The notes beneath the pieces were generated by a model that did no database searches, was not told where the DNA came from, and saw nothing but the letters and a program-made list of their open reading frames with translations. Below, piece after piece: positions 20,628 to 30,354 of a stretch of 64,000 nt of DNA (its first letter is position 1; each line of letters starts with the position of its first letter). The translations under genes and the position numbers were made by a program. Origin of the DNA: SHLQ01 sp964562985 (GTDB lineage: Bacteria > Actinomycetota > Acidimicrobiia > Acidimicrobiales > SHLQ01). Location: the NCBI GenBank assembly GCA_964562985.1, contig CAZLWE010000001.1, positions 107,341 to 171,340 on the forward strand, given 5' to 3'.

Positions 20628-21056
20628 ATGACCGCACAGTCCCGCCCTCAACGCACCCTCGATGATGCCCAGACGTGCCCTTGCGGGCGCGGTCGGGCCT
20701 ACGGACGTTGCTGTGGCAAGCTCCACAACGCGGGATCGGCAGGACTCGGTACCACGCCCGAAGACACGATGCGGGCTCGGTTCAGCGCATATGTCCTAGG
20801 TGACGAGGCATTCCTCCTCGCTACCTGGCACCCACGCACTCGCCCCGACGGCGTCTCGTTCCCAGATGACGTCACGTGGGAGACCCTCCAGGTGATCGAT
20901 GCCACCGGGGGAAGCTTCGATGCGCGCGGCACCGTCACGTTCAAAGCTCGATTTCGCCGGAACGGCGCCCCGTTGGAGCTACACGAGCTGAGTTCGTTCG
21001 AACGCCTCGACGGAAACTGGGTGTACCTCGAAGGCGCTGACCCCGACCAGAGCTAG
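20628..21056 (+). CDS. YchJ-family protein with SEC-C zinc motif
   Basis: 142 residues. The N-terminal zinc-binding motif is CPCGRGRAYGRCCGKLH (about 17–33), followed by an NTF2-like YchJ middle domain with MRARFSAYVLGD and TWHPRTRP. These proteins are widespread and uncharacterised; SEC-C motifs often contact other proteins or nucleic acids. It is a single gene divergent from the MFS transporter. Confidence 0.88.
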   Translation: MTAQSRPQRTLDDAQTCPCGRGRAYGRCCGKLHNAGSAGLGTTPEDTMRARFSAYVLGDEAFLLATWHPRTRPDGVSFPDDVTWETLQVIDATGGSFDARGTVTFKARFRRNGAPLELHELSSFERLDGNWVYLEGADPDQS

Positions 21057-21150
21057 TTTCGCCGGGCAAGAGTTGCCAAAGGATTCACCGCACTCACCAG
21101 CCCATGACGGCCGTGACCGGCACTATCCCGGTACCGTTAGAAACGCTGCT

Positions 21151-22293
21151 ATGTCGTCATCAAACCCTTTCGGTTCGCGTCCGCTACCCCCGCCGGTAGC
21201 ACTCCCCGAGTTTGAGAACCCTGACGCGCGCACAACCACTCCAGGATCGCCGCCCCCACCCGGCACTCCGCCGCCACCGGTGACCCCGCCTCCGCCCGGA
21301 CCCAACGGCGCTCTCCCTGCTCCCCCAGCGGCTCCAACTACGCCACCCGCGCCCAACTCAACTTCACCCCTGTCTGGGACGCTCCCGGGGACCCCGAAGG
21401 CACCGCCGCCGATCTTCGGTGCTCCCGCAGCACCGATCAGCCCGAACCAACAGCCCACGGGAGAGCTCCCCGGCGATGATGAGTCCATAGCAATCGACGA
21501 GCTCAGTGACGTCGTCGCCTCGGTCCAAGCCCGAGCAATACGCACCCGCCTCCTGCTCACGGGTTTGTTGTTCGTCGTCGGCGGCCTCGCAATCGCTGCC
21601 GTGTGGTGGGCAACAACTCGACCGGCAACCGCAACCCCCGACGAAATCGGAACCGCGATCGACGAGGCGGTGTCAAACACGACCGTTCCCGAACCGGTCG
21701 GCCCGGCGATCTTCAACACCCTCATCCCGTCGATGGTCCTCATCCAACTCGATGCTGGTGGGGACGTTGGCTCGATCGGCACAGGTGTCGTCATCAACGA
21801 CCAGGCCGACATCATGACCGCGTTCCACGTCGTAGACGGCGAAGGCGAGATTCGAATCTCGTTCACCGACGGCACTACCACTACCGCCACGATCTCCGAA
21901 TCGGATCCCGCGATCGACATCGCCGTGCTCTCGGTAGCCCAACCACCAGAGGTATTGGTGCCAGCGGTAATCGGTGGTGGCGTCGCTATCGGCGAACCGG
22001 TCTTCGCTCTCGGCAACCCGCTCGGGCTGACGGGCTCGTTCAGCCAAGGCGTCGTGTCCGGACTCGACCGGTCCCTGCCGATCGACGATGACTTCACCCT
22101 TGAAGGACTCATCCAGTTCGATGCTGCGGTGAACCCGGGAAGCTCGGGCGGACCGTTGATCAACAGCAACGGCCAAGTCGTCGGCATCGTGACGGCGTTG
22201 GCAAGCCCGACGGGGGAAGACTTCTTTTCGGGAATCGGATTCGCGGTACCAATCGCTACCGCAGGAGGGGCCGCCGGAGGGCCTCAGCAATGA
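21151..22293 (+). CDS. Membrane-anchored trypsin-like serine protease (HtrA-like, no PDZ)
   Basis: 380 residues from the ATG at 21151. An upstream ATG at 21073 would add 26 residues unlike the rest. Residues 10–110 are a Pro-rich, probably disordered cytoplasmic tail, with one transmembrane helix at about 133–153 and an extracytoplasmic trypsin domain. The triad is intact: His226 (TAFHVVD), Asp256 (PAIDIAVL) and Ser332 (GSSGGPL). There is no PDZ domain. The stop overlaps the MoxR start (ATGA), placing it first in the MoxR–DUF58–VWA operon. Confidence 0.88.
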   Translation: MSSSNPFGSRPLPPPVALPEFENPDARTTTPGSPPPPGTPPPPVTPPPPGPNGALPAPPAAPTTPPAPNSTSPLSGTLPGTPKAPPPIFGAPAAPISPNQQPTGELPGDDESIAIDELSDVVASVQARAIRTRLLLTGLLFVVGGLAIAAVWWATTRPATATPDEIGTAIDEAVSNTTVPEPVGPAIFNTLIPSMVLIQLDAGGDVGSIGTGVVINDQADIMTAFHVVDGEGEIRISFTDGTTTTATISESDPAIDIAVLSVAQPPEVLVPAVIGGGVAIGEPVFALGNPLGLTGSFSQGVVSGLDRSLPIDDDFTLEGLIQFDAAVNPGSSGGPLINSNGQVVGIVTALASPTGEDFFSGIGFAVPIATAGGAAGGPQQ

Positions 22294-23321
22294 CAATCAT
22301 CTCTAACACTCCCCCACCCCCGGACCCCGATAGTGCGCATCGGCTTCTCGAGCAGGTGCTGTTCGAAGTCAAGAAGGTCATCGTTGGCCAGGACCTACTC
22401 CTCGAACAGCTCATCGTTGCCCTTCTCGCCCGAGGACACGTCCTCGTTGAAGGTGTGCCCGGCCTCGCGAAGACTCTGGCGGTCAAGACCCTCTCCGAGG
22501 CGATCGGTGGCCAGTTCCAACGAATCCAGTTCACCCCCGACCTCGTGCCAGCCGATCTCACCGGCACCCGCATCTACAACCAGAAGTCGGGCGAGTTCCA
22601 GACGTCGCTCGGGCCGGTCTTCACCAATCTGCTTCTCGCTGACGAAATCAACCGAGCTCCTGCCAAAGTCCAATCCGCACTCCTTGAGGTCATGCAGGAA
22701 CGACAGGTCACCATCGGTCGAGACAGCCACAACGTCCCCGACCCCTTCCTCGTGCTCGCTACCCAGAACCCCATCGAATCCGAGGGCACCTACCCGCTCC
22801 CCGAAGCGCAACTCGACCGCTTCATGATGAAGGTCATCGTCGGCTATCCAACGCCTACCGAAGAGTTCGTGATCGTTGAACGAATGACCGGCTCCCACGA
22901 GAGCATCGAGCCGGTACTCGACACCGACGAGCTCAAGAAGCTCCAACAAGCAGCAGATGACGTCTACGTCGATCCCGTCCTCATCGAGTACGCCGTCCAA
23001 CTCGTGAACGCCACCCGCGCTCCCGCCACCATCGGCTACGAATCGCTGGGGCGCTACATCACCCACGGCGCCAGCCCGCGAGCGTCGATCAACTTGATCC
23101 TCGCTGGCAAGGCATTGGCGTTCGTGCGGGGCCGCAACTACGCCCTTCCACAAGACGTACGCGATCTCGCACTCGACGTGATGCGTCATCGATTGGTCTT
23201 GTCCTACGAGGCGCTCGCTGACGGCGTCCGCAGCGACGACATCTTGTCCCAGATCCTGCACGCGATTCCGCTGCCTGAGGTCCCGCTCAATGAGCGCACC
23301 AACACCGTCCTCGGCAGCTAG
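22290..23321 (+). CDS. MoxR-family AAA+ ATPase
   Basis: 343 residues with Walker A GVPGLAKT (about 55–62), Walker B LLLADEINRAP, sensor 1 ATQNPIE and the MoxR signature GTYPLPEAQLDRF. MoxR ATPases act as chaperones for metal insertion or complex assembly together with VWA proteins. Overlaps with both neighbours (4 bases upstream, 32 downstream) show a tight operon. Confidence 0.95.
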   Translation: MTIISNTPPPPDPDSAHRLLEQVLFEVKKVIVGQDLLLEQLIVALLARGHVLVEGVPGLAKTLAVKTLSEAIGGQFQRIQFTPDLVPADLTGTRIYNQKSGEFQTSLGPVFTNLLLADEINRAPAKVQSALLEVMQERQVTIGRDSHNVPDPFLVLATQNPIESEGTYPLPEAQLDRFMMKVIVGYPTPTEEFVIVERMTGSHESIEPVLDTDELKKLQQAADDVYVDPVLIEYAVQLVNATRAPATIGYESLGRYITHGASPRASINLILAGKALAFVRGRNYALPQDVRDLALDVMRHRLVLSYEALADGVRSDDILSQILHAIPLPEVPLNERTNTVLGS

Positions 23322-24255
23322 CCCTCCCCCACCGCCCGGTCCCCGCCAGACGCTCACCCCTCCCGAGGCGCTGCTTCGGCGGATCGACTGGGAGATCGTC
23401 GGACGCCTGCACGGGCGGCTGCAGGGCAACTACCGCAGCGGCGCGCTCGGCGACGGGCTCGATGTGGCCGACTTGCGCGAGTACCAGGTCGACGACGACG
23501 TTCGCCGAATCGATTGGAACGTGACCGCCCGAATGTCGGAGCCCTTCGTCCGCCAATACGACGAAGATCGCGAGGTAACGGCATGGTTCGTTATCGATCG
23601 TTCAGCGTCGATGAAGTTCGGGCATTCGGAGCGCACGAAAGAGGTCGTAGCAGCCGAGCTGGTCGCGGCGCTCGCACGCATCTTTACCTTCGGCGGCAAC
23701 CGCGTCGGGGCGGTGCTGTGGAACAACGGAGCCACGCGGGTCATATCGCCTCGAGCAGACCGCACCCATCTGTTGCACCTCATCTCACACTTGATTACCG
23801 ACCCGGCCGCCGATCATGACCCAACGGAGTCCCCGCCATCCGGCGGCGACCTCAGCGACTTGTTGTTTGCGGGTTCGGCTGCAGCGCGACGACGTTCCAT
23901 GGTCTTTGTCGTGTCCGACTTCTTGGCCGCCCCCGGCTGGGAAACGGCCATGCGTCGACTCGCCACCCGCCACGATGTTGTGGCCTTGCGCATCGTCGAC
24001 TCCCAGGAGCAAGTTCTCCCTGACGCTGGATTTGTCGTGGTGCAAGATGCAGAAACCGGCGAGCAAATGACGATCGACACCAGCGACCGAAAGTTTCGGG
24101 AGCGCTTTGCCGAGGCTGTCCAACAGCGGGAGGCACAACTCGCTCAAGCCGCCATCCGTTCCGGAATAGAGCTCTACCCTATTTCGACCGACGCCGACCT
24201 CACCAAGGAACTGGTAGCGATGGCAGCGTCACGCAAAGAGCGGGCCCGGAAATGA
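23290..24255 (+). CDS. DUF58-domain protein of the MoxR cluster
   Basis: 321 residues. The DUF58 landmark is DGLDVADLREYQVDDDVRRIDW (split here at about residues 56–77), with TARMSEPFVRQYDED after it and a degenerate VWA-like IDRSASMKF. It lacks membrane segments. It partners MoxR ATPases and VWA proteins in the standard gene order. The start lies inside moxR; the following gene overlaps it by 4 bases. Confidence 0.92.
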   Translation: MSAPTPSSAASPPPPPGPRQTLTPPEALLRRIDWEIVGRLHGRLQGNYRSGALGDGLDVADLREYQVDDDVRRIDWNVTARMSEPFVRQYDEDREVTAWFVIDRSASMKFGHSERTKEVVAAELVAALARIFTFGGNRVGAVLWNNGATRVISPRADRTHLLHLISHLITDPAADHDPTESPPSGGDLSDLLFAGSAAARRRSMVFVVSDFLAAPGWETAMRRLATRHDVVALRIVDSQEQVLPDAGFVVVQDAETGEQMTIDTSDRKFRERFAEAVQQREAQLAQAAIRSGIELYPISTDADLTKELVAMAASRKERARK

Positions 24256-25226
24256 GCTTTATCTGGCCCACTGCGCTTCTCTCCCTGTTCGCCATACCGG
24301 TGATCGCCTGGTTCTATCTACGGCTCGACCAACGAAAGGTCGGTGAGCGCGGCGAAGCCCCGAAACTCGGACGAGGCCCGGAAGGCTCACCCAATACGGG
24401 GAGGCGCCGGCACATCCCGCCGGTTCTCGCGATCCTGGCGCTGAGCGCGCTGCTCGTCGGGTTTGCCCGTCCTCAAGCTCCGATCGATGTACCCCAACGG
24501 ACGAGCACGATCGTGCTCGCCTTTGATACGTCGTCGAGCATGCTCGCCGACGACTTGGAACCCACGCGTCTCGACGCGGCGAAGGCCGCGGCCTCCCAGT
24601 TCGTCGCCGAGCAGGACGACGGCGTCGATATCGCCGTGGTTTCATTCGGCCAGGCCGGCGCGGTCACCTCCCGACCGACCGACGATCGGGTTGCGACACT
24701 CGCTGCGATCGACCGCCTGCAGCCCGAGGGTGGCACGTCATTGTCGCAAGGCCTGTTTGCTGGTCTGAGCACCTTGGCAAATGAACCGATCGTGTTCGAC
24801 GGCGAGACTGTGCCAGAGGTCGACTTCGGCGGCTTTGGCTCCTCGCTGATCGTCATGTTCTCCGATGGTGAGGACACGAGCGAGGCCGATCCAACATTGC
24901 TCGCGGAACTCGCCGCGCAATCGGGGATTCGGATCATCACCATCGGGGTAGGCACCGTTGAAGGCGCGGTGATCGACATCGACGGATTCATGATCGCCAC
25001 GAGCTTGAACCCCGAATCTCTTCAAACGCTGTCGATGGCTACCAACGGCGAATTCATCGAAGCGGGCAACGCCGACCAACTCAGCGACGCGACCGATGAC
25101 CTGGAACGAGAACTCGAGCTCGTCGAGGAAGATCTTGAGCTCACCGGCGTGCTGGTGGCTGTGGCACTCAGCCTCGCGGCCGTCAGCGGGCTGCTGTCGT
25201 TGATGTGGACGGGGAGGCTGCCATGA
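24252..25226 (+). CDS. VWA-domain membrane protein, BatA-like (first copy)
   Basis: 324 residues with N-terminal hydrophobic segments at about 5–22 and 57–71, a VWA domain with MIDAS motif DTSSSM (92–97), and a C-terminal membrane helix at about 300–320. The domain faces the periplasmic side. It probably binds a protein partner through a metal, assisted by MoxR. ATGA overlaps on both sides. Confidence 0.92.
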   Translation: MSFIWPTALLSLFAIPVIAWFYLRLDQRKVGERGEAPKLGRGPEGSPNTGRRRHIPPVLAILALSALLVGFARPQAPIDVPQRTSTIVLAFDTSSSMLADDLEPTRLDAAKAAASQFVAEQDDGVDIAVVSFGQAGAVTSRPTDDRVATLAAIDRLQPEGGTSLSQGLFAGLSTLANEPIVFDGETVPEVDFGGFGSSLIVMFSDGEDTSEADPTLLAELAAQSGIRIITIGVGTVEGAVIDIDGFMIATSLNPESLQTLSMATNGEFIEAGNADQLSDATDDLERELELVEEDLELTGVLVAVALSLAAVSGLLSLMWTGRLP

Positions 25227-26299
25227 GCTTCGCCTGGCCCCTCGTGTTGTTCACGTTGCTCATTCCGCTCGTGCTTGCGCTGTTGTACATCCGGGCGATT
25301 CGTCGCCGCCAACAGATCACGATCTCCTATGGCTCCCTCGACCTCATCCGTTCCGCCGCACCGTCCACCTCAAATTGGAAGCGGCACATCCCCGCCGTCT
25401 TGTTCATCCTTGGATTGATCGCGGCCTCGATAGGCGCCGCCCGCCCGAACGCGTCGATCACGGTGCCGTTGAGTCGAACCTCGATCATCGTGGCACTCGA
25501 CGTGTCACTCTCGATGTGTTCGACCGACGTCGAACCAAACCGTCTCGACGTCGCACAAGAAGCAGCCCGCAACTTCGTCCAACAGCGAGACGAAGGAACC
25601 CAGATCGGGATCGTTGCCTTTGGCGGCGCCGCCGAACTCATCGTCCCACCGACGAACGACACCGACGAACTGGTCACGGCGATCGACGGGTTCACCACGT
25701 CACTCGGCACAGGAATCGGAAACGCAATCCTGCGTTCGCTCGACGCGGTCGCCGAAGTGAACCCAGACGTCGCCCGGTCAACCATCGACCTGAGCGACAC
25801 CGTCGACCGCGATGCCATCGCCGCATCGGGCGAGTTCCAACCCGACATCGTGGTGCTGCTGACCGACGGAGCCAACAGCCAAGGCGTCGACCCGCTCGTC
25901 GCAGCGCAACAGGCATTCGATCGCCAGGTCCGTGTGTACACGATCGGGTTTGGCAGCGATCAGATCGCCGAGATGGTGTGTGCGCCAGATCAGATCGGAC
26001 CGGGGTCTTTCGCTCCCGGCCTTACCTTCGATGACGGCGTGCCTGACCTCGGCGCAACGCTCGACGAGCTTCGGCCGTTCCTAGTCATAGACGTTCCAAC
26101 ACTCGAATCGGTAGCGGAGATCACGGGTGGCGAGTTCTTCCGAGCAGAGGACAGCGAGCAACTGATCGACGTCTTCAACCAGCTCCCGAGCCAAATCGTT
26201 CTCCAGGAACAGGACACCGAAATCTCCGTTGGGTTCGCCCTCGCGTCGGCGGTGCTCCTCCTCTTGAGTTTCGGCATCGCCTGGCGACGCCAGTTCTAG
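25223..26299 (+). CDS. VWA-domain membrane protein, BatA/BatB-like (second copy)
   Basis: 358 residues from the ATG at 25223, which overlaps the preceding stop. Same plan as its neighbour: two N-terminal helices, the MIDAS motif DVSLSM (93–98), VLLTDGANSQG and a C-terminal membrane helix. The region after the VWA core carries two Cys-flanked or acidic stretches not seen in the first copy. A tandem pair of paralogues is usual for this cluster. Confidence 0.92.
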   Translation: MSFAWPLVLFTLLIPLVLALLYIRAIRRRQQITISYGSLDLIRSAAPSTSNWKRHIPAVLFILGLIAASIGAARPNASITVPLSRTSIIVALDVSLSMCSTDVEPNRLDVAQEAARNFVQQRDEGTQIGIVAFGGAAELIVPPTNDTDELVTAIDGFTTSLGTGIGNAILRSLDAVAEVNPDVARSTIDLSDTVDRDAIAASGEFQPDIVVLLTDGANSQGVDPLVAAQQAFDRQVRVYTIGFGSDQIAEMVCAPDQIGPGSFAPGLTFDDGVPDLGATLDELRPFLVIDVPTLESVAEITGGEFFRAEDSEQLIDVFNQLPSQIVLQEQDTEISVGFALASAVLLLLSFGIAWRRQF

Positions 26300-26314
26300 A
26301 TACGCTCCGAGGGG

Positions 26315-27361
26315 ATGACCCTCTCGATCGAGATCCCAACGCCAGATGACTGGCACGTCCATCTCCGTGACGACGACATGCTCGATGCCGTTGTCGACTA
26401 CACCGCACGCCGTTTTCGCTACGCCATGGTGATGCCAAACCTCGTACCGCCCATCACGTCTGTGGCAGCGGCTTCGCAATATCGAGCACGAATCCTTGCC
26501 GCCGCCGGTGATCATGACCTCTTCAACCCGATGATCACCATGTACTGTTCGCACGACATCGACCTCGCAGACCTCCGTGGCGGTATCGAGTCCGGCGTGA
26601 TCGGAGCGGTGAAGTACTACCCGGCTGGAGCCACAACCAACTCCGAAGCGGGCGGTACATCGCTGCTCGAGTACTCCTCGGTCTTCGAGGTCCTCGTGGA
26701 AACCGGCACTCGCCTTTTGGTCCACGCCGAGTCCACCGATCCAACCGTCGACATTTTCGACCGGGAGGCGGCCTTCCTCGAACGCCAACTCCAACCCTTG
26801 TGCGCTGCGATGCCCGAACTGTCCGTAACCGTCGAGCATGTGTCTACCAAGGCAGGACTCGACTTCGTCGCCGCGCACCCAGGTACTGCAGCGACGATCA
26901 CCCCGCACCATTTGGCTCGTGACCGTTCCGACCTACTGGCGAGCGGCATGAAGCCCGACCTGTACTGCAAACCGGTTATCAACTCCGGAGCGGATCGCGA
27001 CGCGCTCGTCGCGGCGGCCACGTCGGGCCAACCGTCGTTCATGTTGGGTACCGACTCGGCGCCGCATCCCACGACTGCCAAGTACGGACCCACGGCCAAG
27101 GCTGGCGTTTTCAACGCCGCGTACGGGCTCGAGGTGGTTGCCGAGGTGTTCCACCAAGCCGATGCTCTCGACAATCTCGCCGCGTTCGTTTCGGGGAACG
27201 GCTGTGGCATCTACAACGTGGAGCCACCGACGACCGAGCTGCGCCTCAATCGGAGCGAAGTCGATGCCGAGCTCGCAACGGCGATCACGACCCGGGCGGG
27301 CGACAGCGTCGTGCTGTTCGGCACCGAAGAAGCCACGATGTGGCAGGTAGCGGCCCTCTAG
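26315..27361 (+). CDS. pyrC: Dihydroorotase (class II, PyrC type)
   Basis: 348 residues, normal length. Zinc ligands are DWHVHLR (12–18), the carboxylated Lys in VKYYPAG, His in VHAES and VEHVST, and the catalytic Asp in GTDSAPH. It cyclises carbamoyl-aspartate to dihydroorotate in pyrimidine synthesis. It follows the VWA operon by 15 bases and may be co-transcribed, with no clear functional link. Other pyr genes are not in the window. Confidence 0.95.
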   Translation: MTLSIEIPTPDDWHVHLRDDDMLDAVVDYTARRFRYAMVMPNLVPPITSVAAASQYRARILAAAGDHDLFNPMITMYCSHDIDLADLRGGIESGVIGAVKYYPAGATTNSEAGGTSLLEYSSVFEVLVETGTRLLVHAESTDPTVDIFDREAAFLERQLQPLCAAMPELSVTVEHVSTKAGLDFVAAHPGTAATITPHHLARDRSDLLASGMKPDLYCKPVINSGADRDALVAAATSGQPSFMLGTDSAPHPTTAKYGPTAKAGVFNAAYGLEVVAEVFHQADALDNLAAFVSGNGCGIYNVEPPTTELRLNRSEVDAELATAITTRAGDSVVLFGTEEATMWQVAAL

Positions 27362-27382
27362 CCTGCCGAGCAGGTCAGCGAG

Positions 27383-29176
27383 CTACCCCGCGGCCCCTTG
27401 CGCCGCCTGGGCCAGATCGTCGCCATCGTTGCCGGCATTGCCCGCGTTGCCGGCGCCGGCATCCCCGTCAACAGGGGGAGCGCCATCGACCGGCACAGTA
27501 GGTCGTGGTGTATCGGGTTGTGGTGGATCGGCTTGGGGTGGAGAAACGTTGGTGATTGTCAGGCGATAGTTACCGCCCAACTCACCGACGAACTCCGCGA
27601 CCTCAAGTTCGATTCGCCCGTCGCGTTCGAAGACGACCTGCGCGCTCGTTCCTGCATCTCCCCCGCCGACAACGGTGAGTCCCAGCCTGTTCTGACCGCC
27701 GGTCGTTTCGACCGTGACGCTGTAGGTCTGTGTTGCACCGACCTGTGGAATCGAGCCTCGCAACGTCCATGCATCGATCGTGCCAGCGGCGAGGAAATCT
27801 TCAATAACCGACTCTTCTCCGACCGGTGGCGCGTCGATCCGCCCTCGCCGGACACGAGTCGGCTCCCATTGCGCACAATCGACGGCGAGGCCACCAGGCC
27901 CGGGCGCCAAACCATTGATCAACCAGAACTCCCGCCCTTGGAAATCGCCCAACACCATGTTGTGGATCAAGTCCCACCGAGTGCACTCGCTCTGTCCGTC
28001 AAAGCCGAACTGCGCCTCTTGGGTGCTTCGGACCGTCGAACGAACGTTGAGTCCGTTCTCGGTGAGCTCGATCGAGCGGATGTTCCAATCCCAGAGCTTG
28101 CTGGTCTCCTGCCTCTGCGCCCATTGTTCTGCGGTTGTGGCGGCCGTTTGCGCTGGCCCGAGGACCGCAAAGGCCTCCTCTGCTCGACCGGAGTTGATCG
28201 ATTGGGTGTAGACAGCGAAGGTCCGCTGCAATGCAAGGACCTCGGATGCGTCTACTTCGCTACGGATGAGCTCCGGTGCCACCTGATCGATGTCGTTCAG
28301 GTCAATTTCACCAATACAGAAGGATGGTCGCACGGGTTCGGGGTTGAGGGCCCAGCCGAGGAGCGCATCGCGCGCACTGTCTATGTCCGCGCCGTAACCA
28401 AACCCCGAATCGAGAAATTGGGTTTCGACGACCACTCCCACCACTTCGCCTCGCTCGTTGATAAGCGGCCCGCCAGCCAGACCCGAAGCTAATGGCGAAT
28501 CGGTTTGCAGCGCGCCTTGGACAACGCGGCGTCCCTCGGTGTCGATCGCAACCCGGCCATCGATCGATGTCACCCGCCCAACCGTCATCGCCAATGGCTG
28601 TTCTTGGGGATGTCCGACCGCTGCGATCTGTTCACCGATTCGCACCTGCTCCGGCGCTATCCGAACTACCTCGGCACCATCCAACGGCGCCGCCAACCGG
28701 AGAACCGCAACGTTGCGAACCACATCACGACCAATGACCGTCGCCTCCACTCGCTGCTCACCAAAATCGAGCGCTATCTCAGCTGCGTTCTCCACCACAT
28801 TCCAGGCCGTGTATGCGGTCTCGGAGTCAACAAGAAAGGCGCTCCCCTGCGCATTTGACGCACAACGAACGACATCGACACTTGCGATTGCACCTCGCAC
28901 CGCTTCAAAGAGGTCAGCGAAGTCTTGGGCCGGGGCGATTGTCGTGGTCGAGGTTTCCGAAACGGCCTGTGGCGCGGCCGAGAGAATCGTCGTTGCAGTG
29001 GTCGTTGGCGCGGTTGAGTCGACGACCACCGCCGTCGTGGTTGACGCCTGCGTAAGCGCTGGCTGGCGGTTCGATCGAGCAATCAGGATGCCGACGACGA
29101 CGCTCACACCGAATACCGCCACCGCCAAGACAGCGAGCCGCACAGCGGTCTTAGCATCTACTGGAAGAACCTCCAT
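27383..29176 (-). CDS. Membrane trypsin-fold protein with all three catalytic residues replaced (pseudoprotease)
   Basis: 597 residues: a membrane helix at about 12–33, a Thr-rich linker, a trypsin-like domain at about 85–275, an NTF2/SnoaL-like segment near 310–440 and a C-terminal beta domain with a Pro/Asp tail. The fold is clear from TAWNVVE, VRNVAVLRL and SGLAGGPLIN, but the catalytic positions are Asn126 for His, Asn155 for Asp and Ala234 for Ser. It should therefore be inactive as a protease and may act as a binding or sensing protein outside the cell. The frame is clean, so this is not decay. It is convergent with pyrC. Confidence 0.85.
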   Translation of the reverse strand: MEVLPVDAKTAVRLAVLAVAVFGVSVVVGILIARSNRQPALTQASTTTAVVVDSTAPTTTATTILSAAPQAVSETSTTTIAPAQDFADLFEAVRGAIASVDVVRCASNAQGSAFLVDSETAYTAWNVVENAAEIALDFGEQRVEATVIGRDVVRNVAVLRLAAPLDGAEVVRIAPEQVRIGEQIAAVGHPQEQPLAMTVGRVTSIDGRVAIDTEGRRVVQGALQTDSPLASGLAGGPLINERGEVVGVVVETQFLDSGFGYGADIDSARDALLGWALNPEPVRPSFCIGEIDLNDIDQVAPELIRSEVDASEVLALQRTFAVYTQSINSGRAEEAFAVLGPAQTAATTAEQWAQRQETSKLWDWNIRSIELTENGLNVRSTVRSTQEAQFGFDGQSECTRWDLIHNMVLGDFQGREFWLINGLAPGPGGLAVDCAQWEPTRVRRGRIDAPPVGEESVIEDFLAAGTIDAWTLRGSIPQVGATQTYSVTVETTGGQNRLGLTVVGGGDAGTSAQVVFERDGRIELEVAEFVGELGGNYRLTITNVSPPQADPPQPDTPRPTVPVDGAPPVDGDAGAGNAGNAGNDGDDLAQAAQGAAG

Positions 29177-29201
29177 AGTTCCAAACGTAGGGGAAGCGCG
29201 G

Positions 29202-29238
29202 CCGGTTCATTTGCAAGTGGGGGGCGCTCCCCAACCGG
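29202..29238. terminator. Compound hairpin between the pseudoprotease start and the modC stop
   Basis: CCGGTT pairs with AACCGG, enclosing a GGGG/CCCC inner stem. It lies downstream of modC on the minus strand and could end the modABC transcript. No T tract follows. Confidence 0.28.
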
Positions 29239-29289
29239 AACAATCGGCTCTGGATCCAAGGGTTTGCACGCTGCACCTACCCCGTGCCG

Positions 29290-30354
29290 TCAGTCGAGAG
29301 GAGCGATCCGGACCTCGGTGGCCTTCACCGACGCCCATATCTCCTCACCGGGCGTCAGGGCCATCGACTCCACGGCCCCAGCGGTCAGATCCGCGGCCAA
29401 ATCCACCGGGTCGGCAAGGCTCACCCGCCGAACATCGCCAAATTCTTCGATCCCGGCGATCCGGGTTGACCACACATTGCGCGGCGACCCGCCGGGGCGC
29501 TCACGATGCAGTGCAATCGCTGAAGGGGCGATCGTAACGAGGACCGGGCCGGCACCTGTTCGATCAGCGGATTGCAAGCCAACATCGACCCCAGCAATGG
29601 TGATCTGCCCATCGTCAGCGGTGGCCTTGAGATGGTTGAGGCCGGCAAAGGCGGCGATGTAGCCGCTCTGCGGCGCTCGTCGAACATCGCGTGGCGCACC
29701 GACCTGTGTCACCTTGCCCGATTCCAAGACGATCAGATGATCCGCGAGCAGATTTACGTCCACCGGATCATGCGTGACCAGCATCACGACCCCCTCGAAG
29801 TCGGCGAGATGTCGAGACAACCATGCTCGCACATGGGTCTTCGCTTCGACGTCGAGGGCACTGAGCGGCTCATCCAGTATCAGTACCTCGGGTTCGGTCG
29901 CGAGCGCTCTGATGAGCGCAACCCGCTGCGCCTGTCCGCCAGACAGCTCGTGTGGGCGGCGTTCGCCAAACTCGTCGAAGCCATCTCGCCCCAGCCACTC
30001 CATTGCAGCGCTTCGGGCAGCCGCCTTTGAGTGGCCACGGGCACGAAGGCCAAAGGCGACGTTGTCGAGCACGGTGAGATTGGGGAACAGCAGGTGATCC
30101 TGAAACACGACCCCAACTCGACGATCCTTGCTCGCCACGAAACGCCCGTTCGCCGGATCATCGACGACCACCTCGCCGATCTCGATTCGGCCCTTCTCGA
30201 CGGCCACGAGGCCGGCGACCGCTGAAAGGATCGTTGACTTACCCGCACCGTTTGGACCGACGATCGCTGTCGTCTTTCCCGCTTGCAGATGGAAGGCCGC
30301 CGAAACGCGGAACTCACCTCGGGCGACCGTTGCGTCGAAGTTCAGTCGTGTCAT
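29290..30354 (-). CDS. modC: Molybdate ABC transporter ATPase with TOBE domain
   Basis: 354 residues from the ATG at 30354, which overlaps the modB stop. Walker A is GPNGAGKST, the ABC signature is LSGGQAQRVALIRAL, and Walker B is VLILDEPLSALD. The C-terminal part has a TOBE/Mop-like oxyanion-binding domain. It powers molybdate or tungstate import with the ModA and ModB genes upstream. A longer frame to 30552 is a shadow of modB. Confidence 0.93.
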   Translation of the reverse strand: MTRLNFDATVARGEFRVSAAFHLQAGKTTAIVGPNGAGKSTILSAVAGLVAVEKGRIEIGEVVVDDPANGRFVASKDRRVGVVFQDHLLFPNLTVLDNVAFGLRARGHSKAAARSAAMEWLGRDGFDEFGERRPHELSGGQAQRVALIRALATEPEVLILDEPLSALDVEAKTHVRAWLSRHLADFEGVVMLVTHDPVDVNLLADHLIVLESGKVTQVGAPRDVRRAPQSGYIAAFAGLNHLKATADDGQITIAGVDVGLQSADRTGAGPVLVTIAPSAIALHRERPGGSPRNVWSTRIAGIEEFGDVRRVSLADPVDLAADLTAGAVESMALTPGEEIWASVKATEVRIAPLD

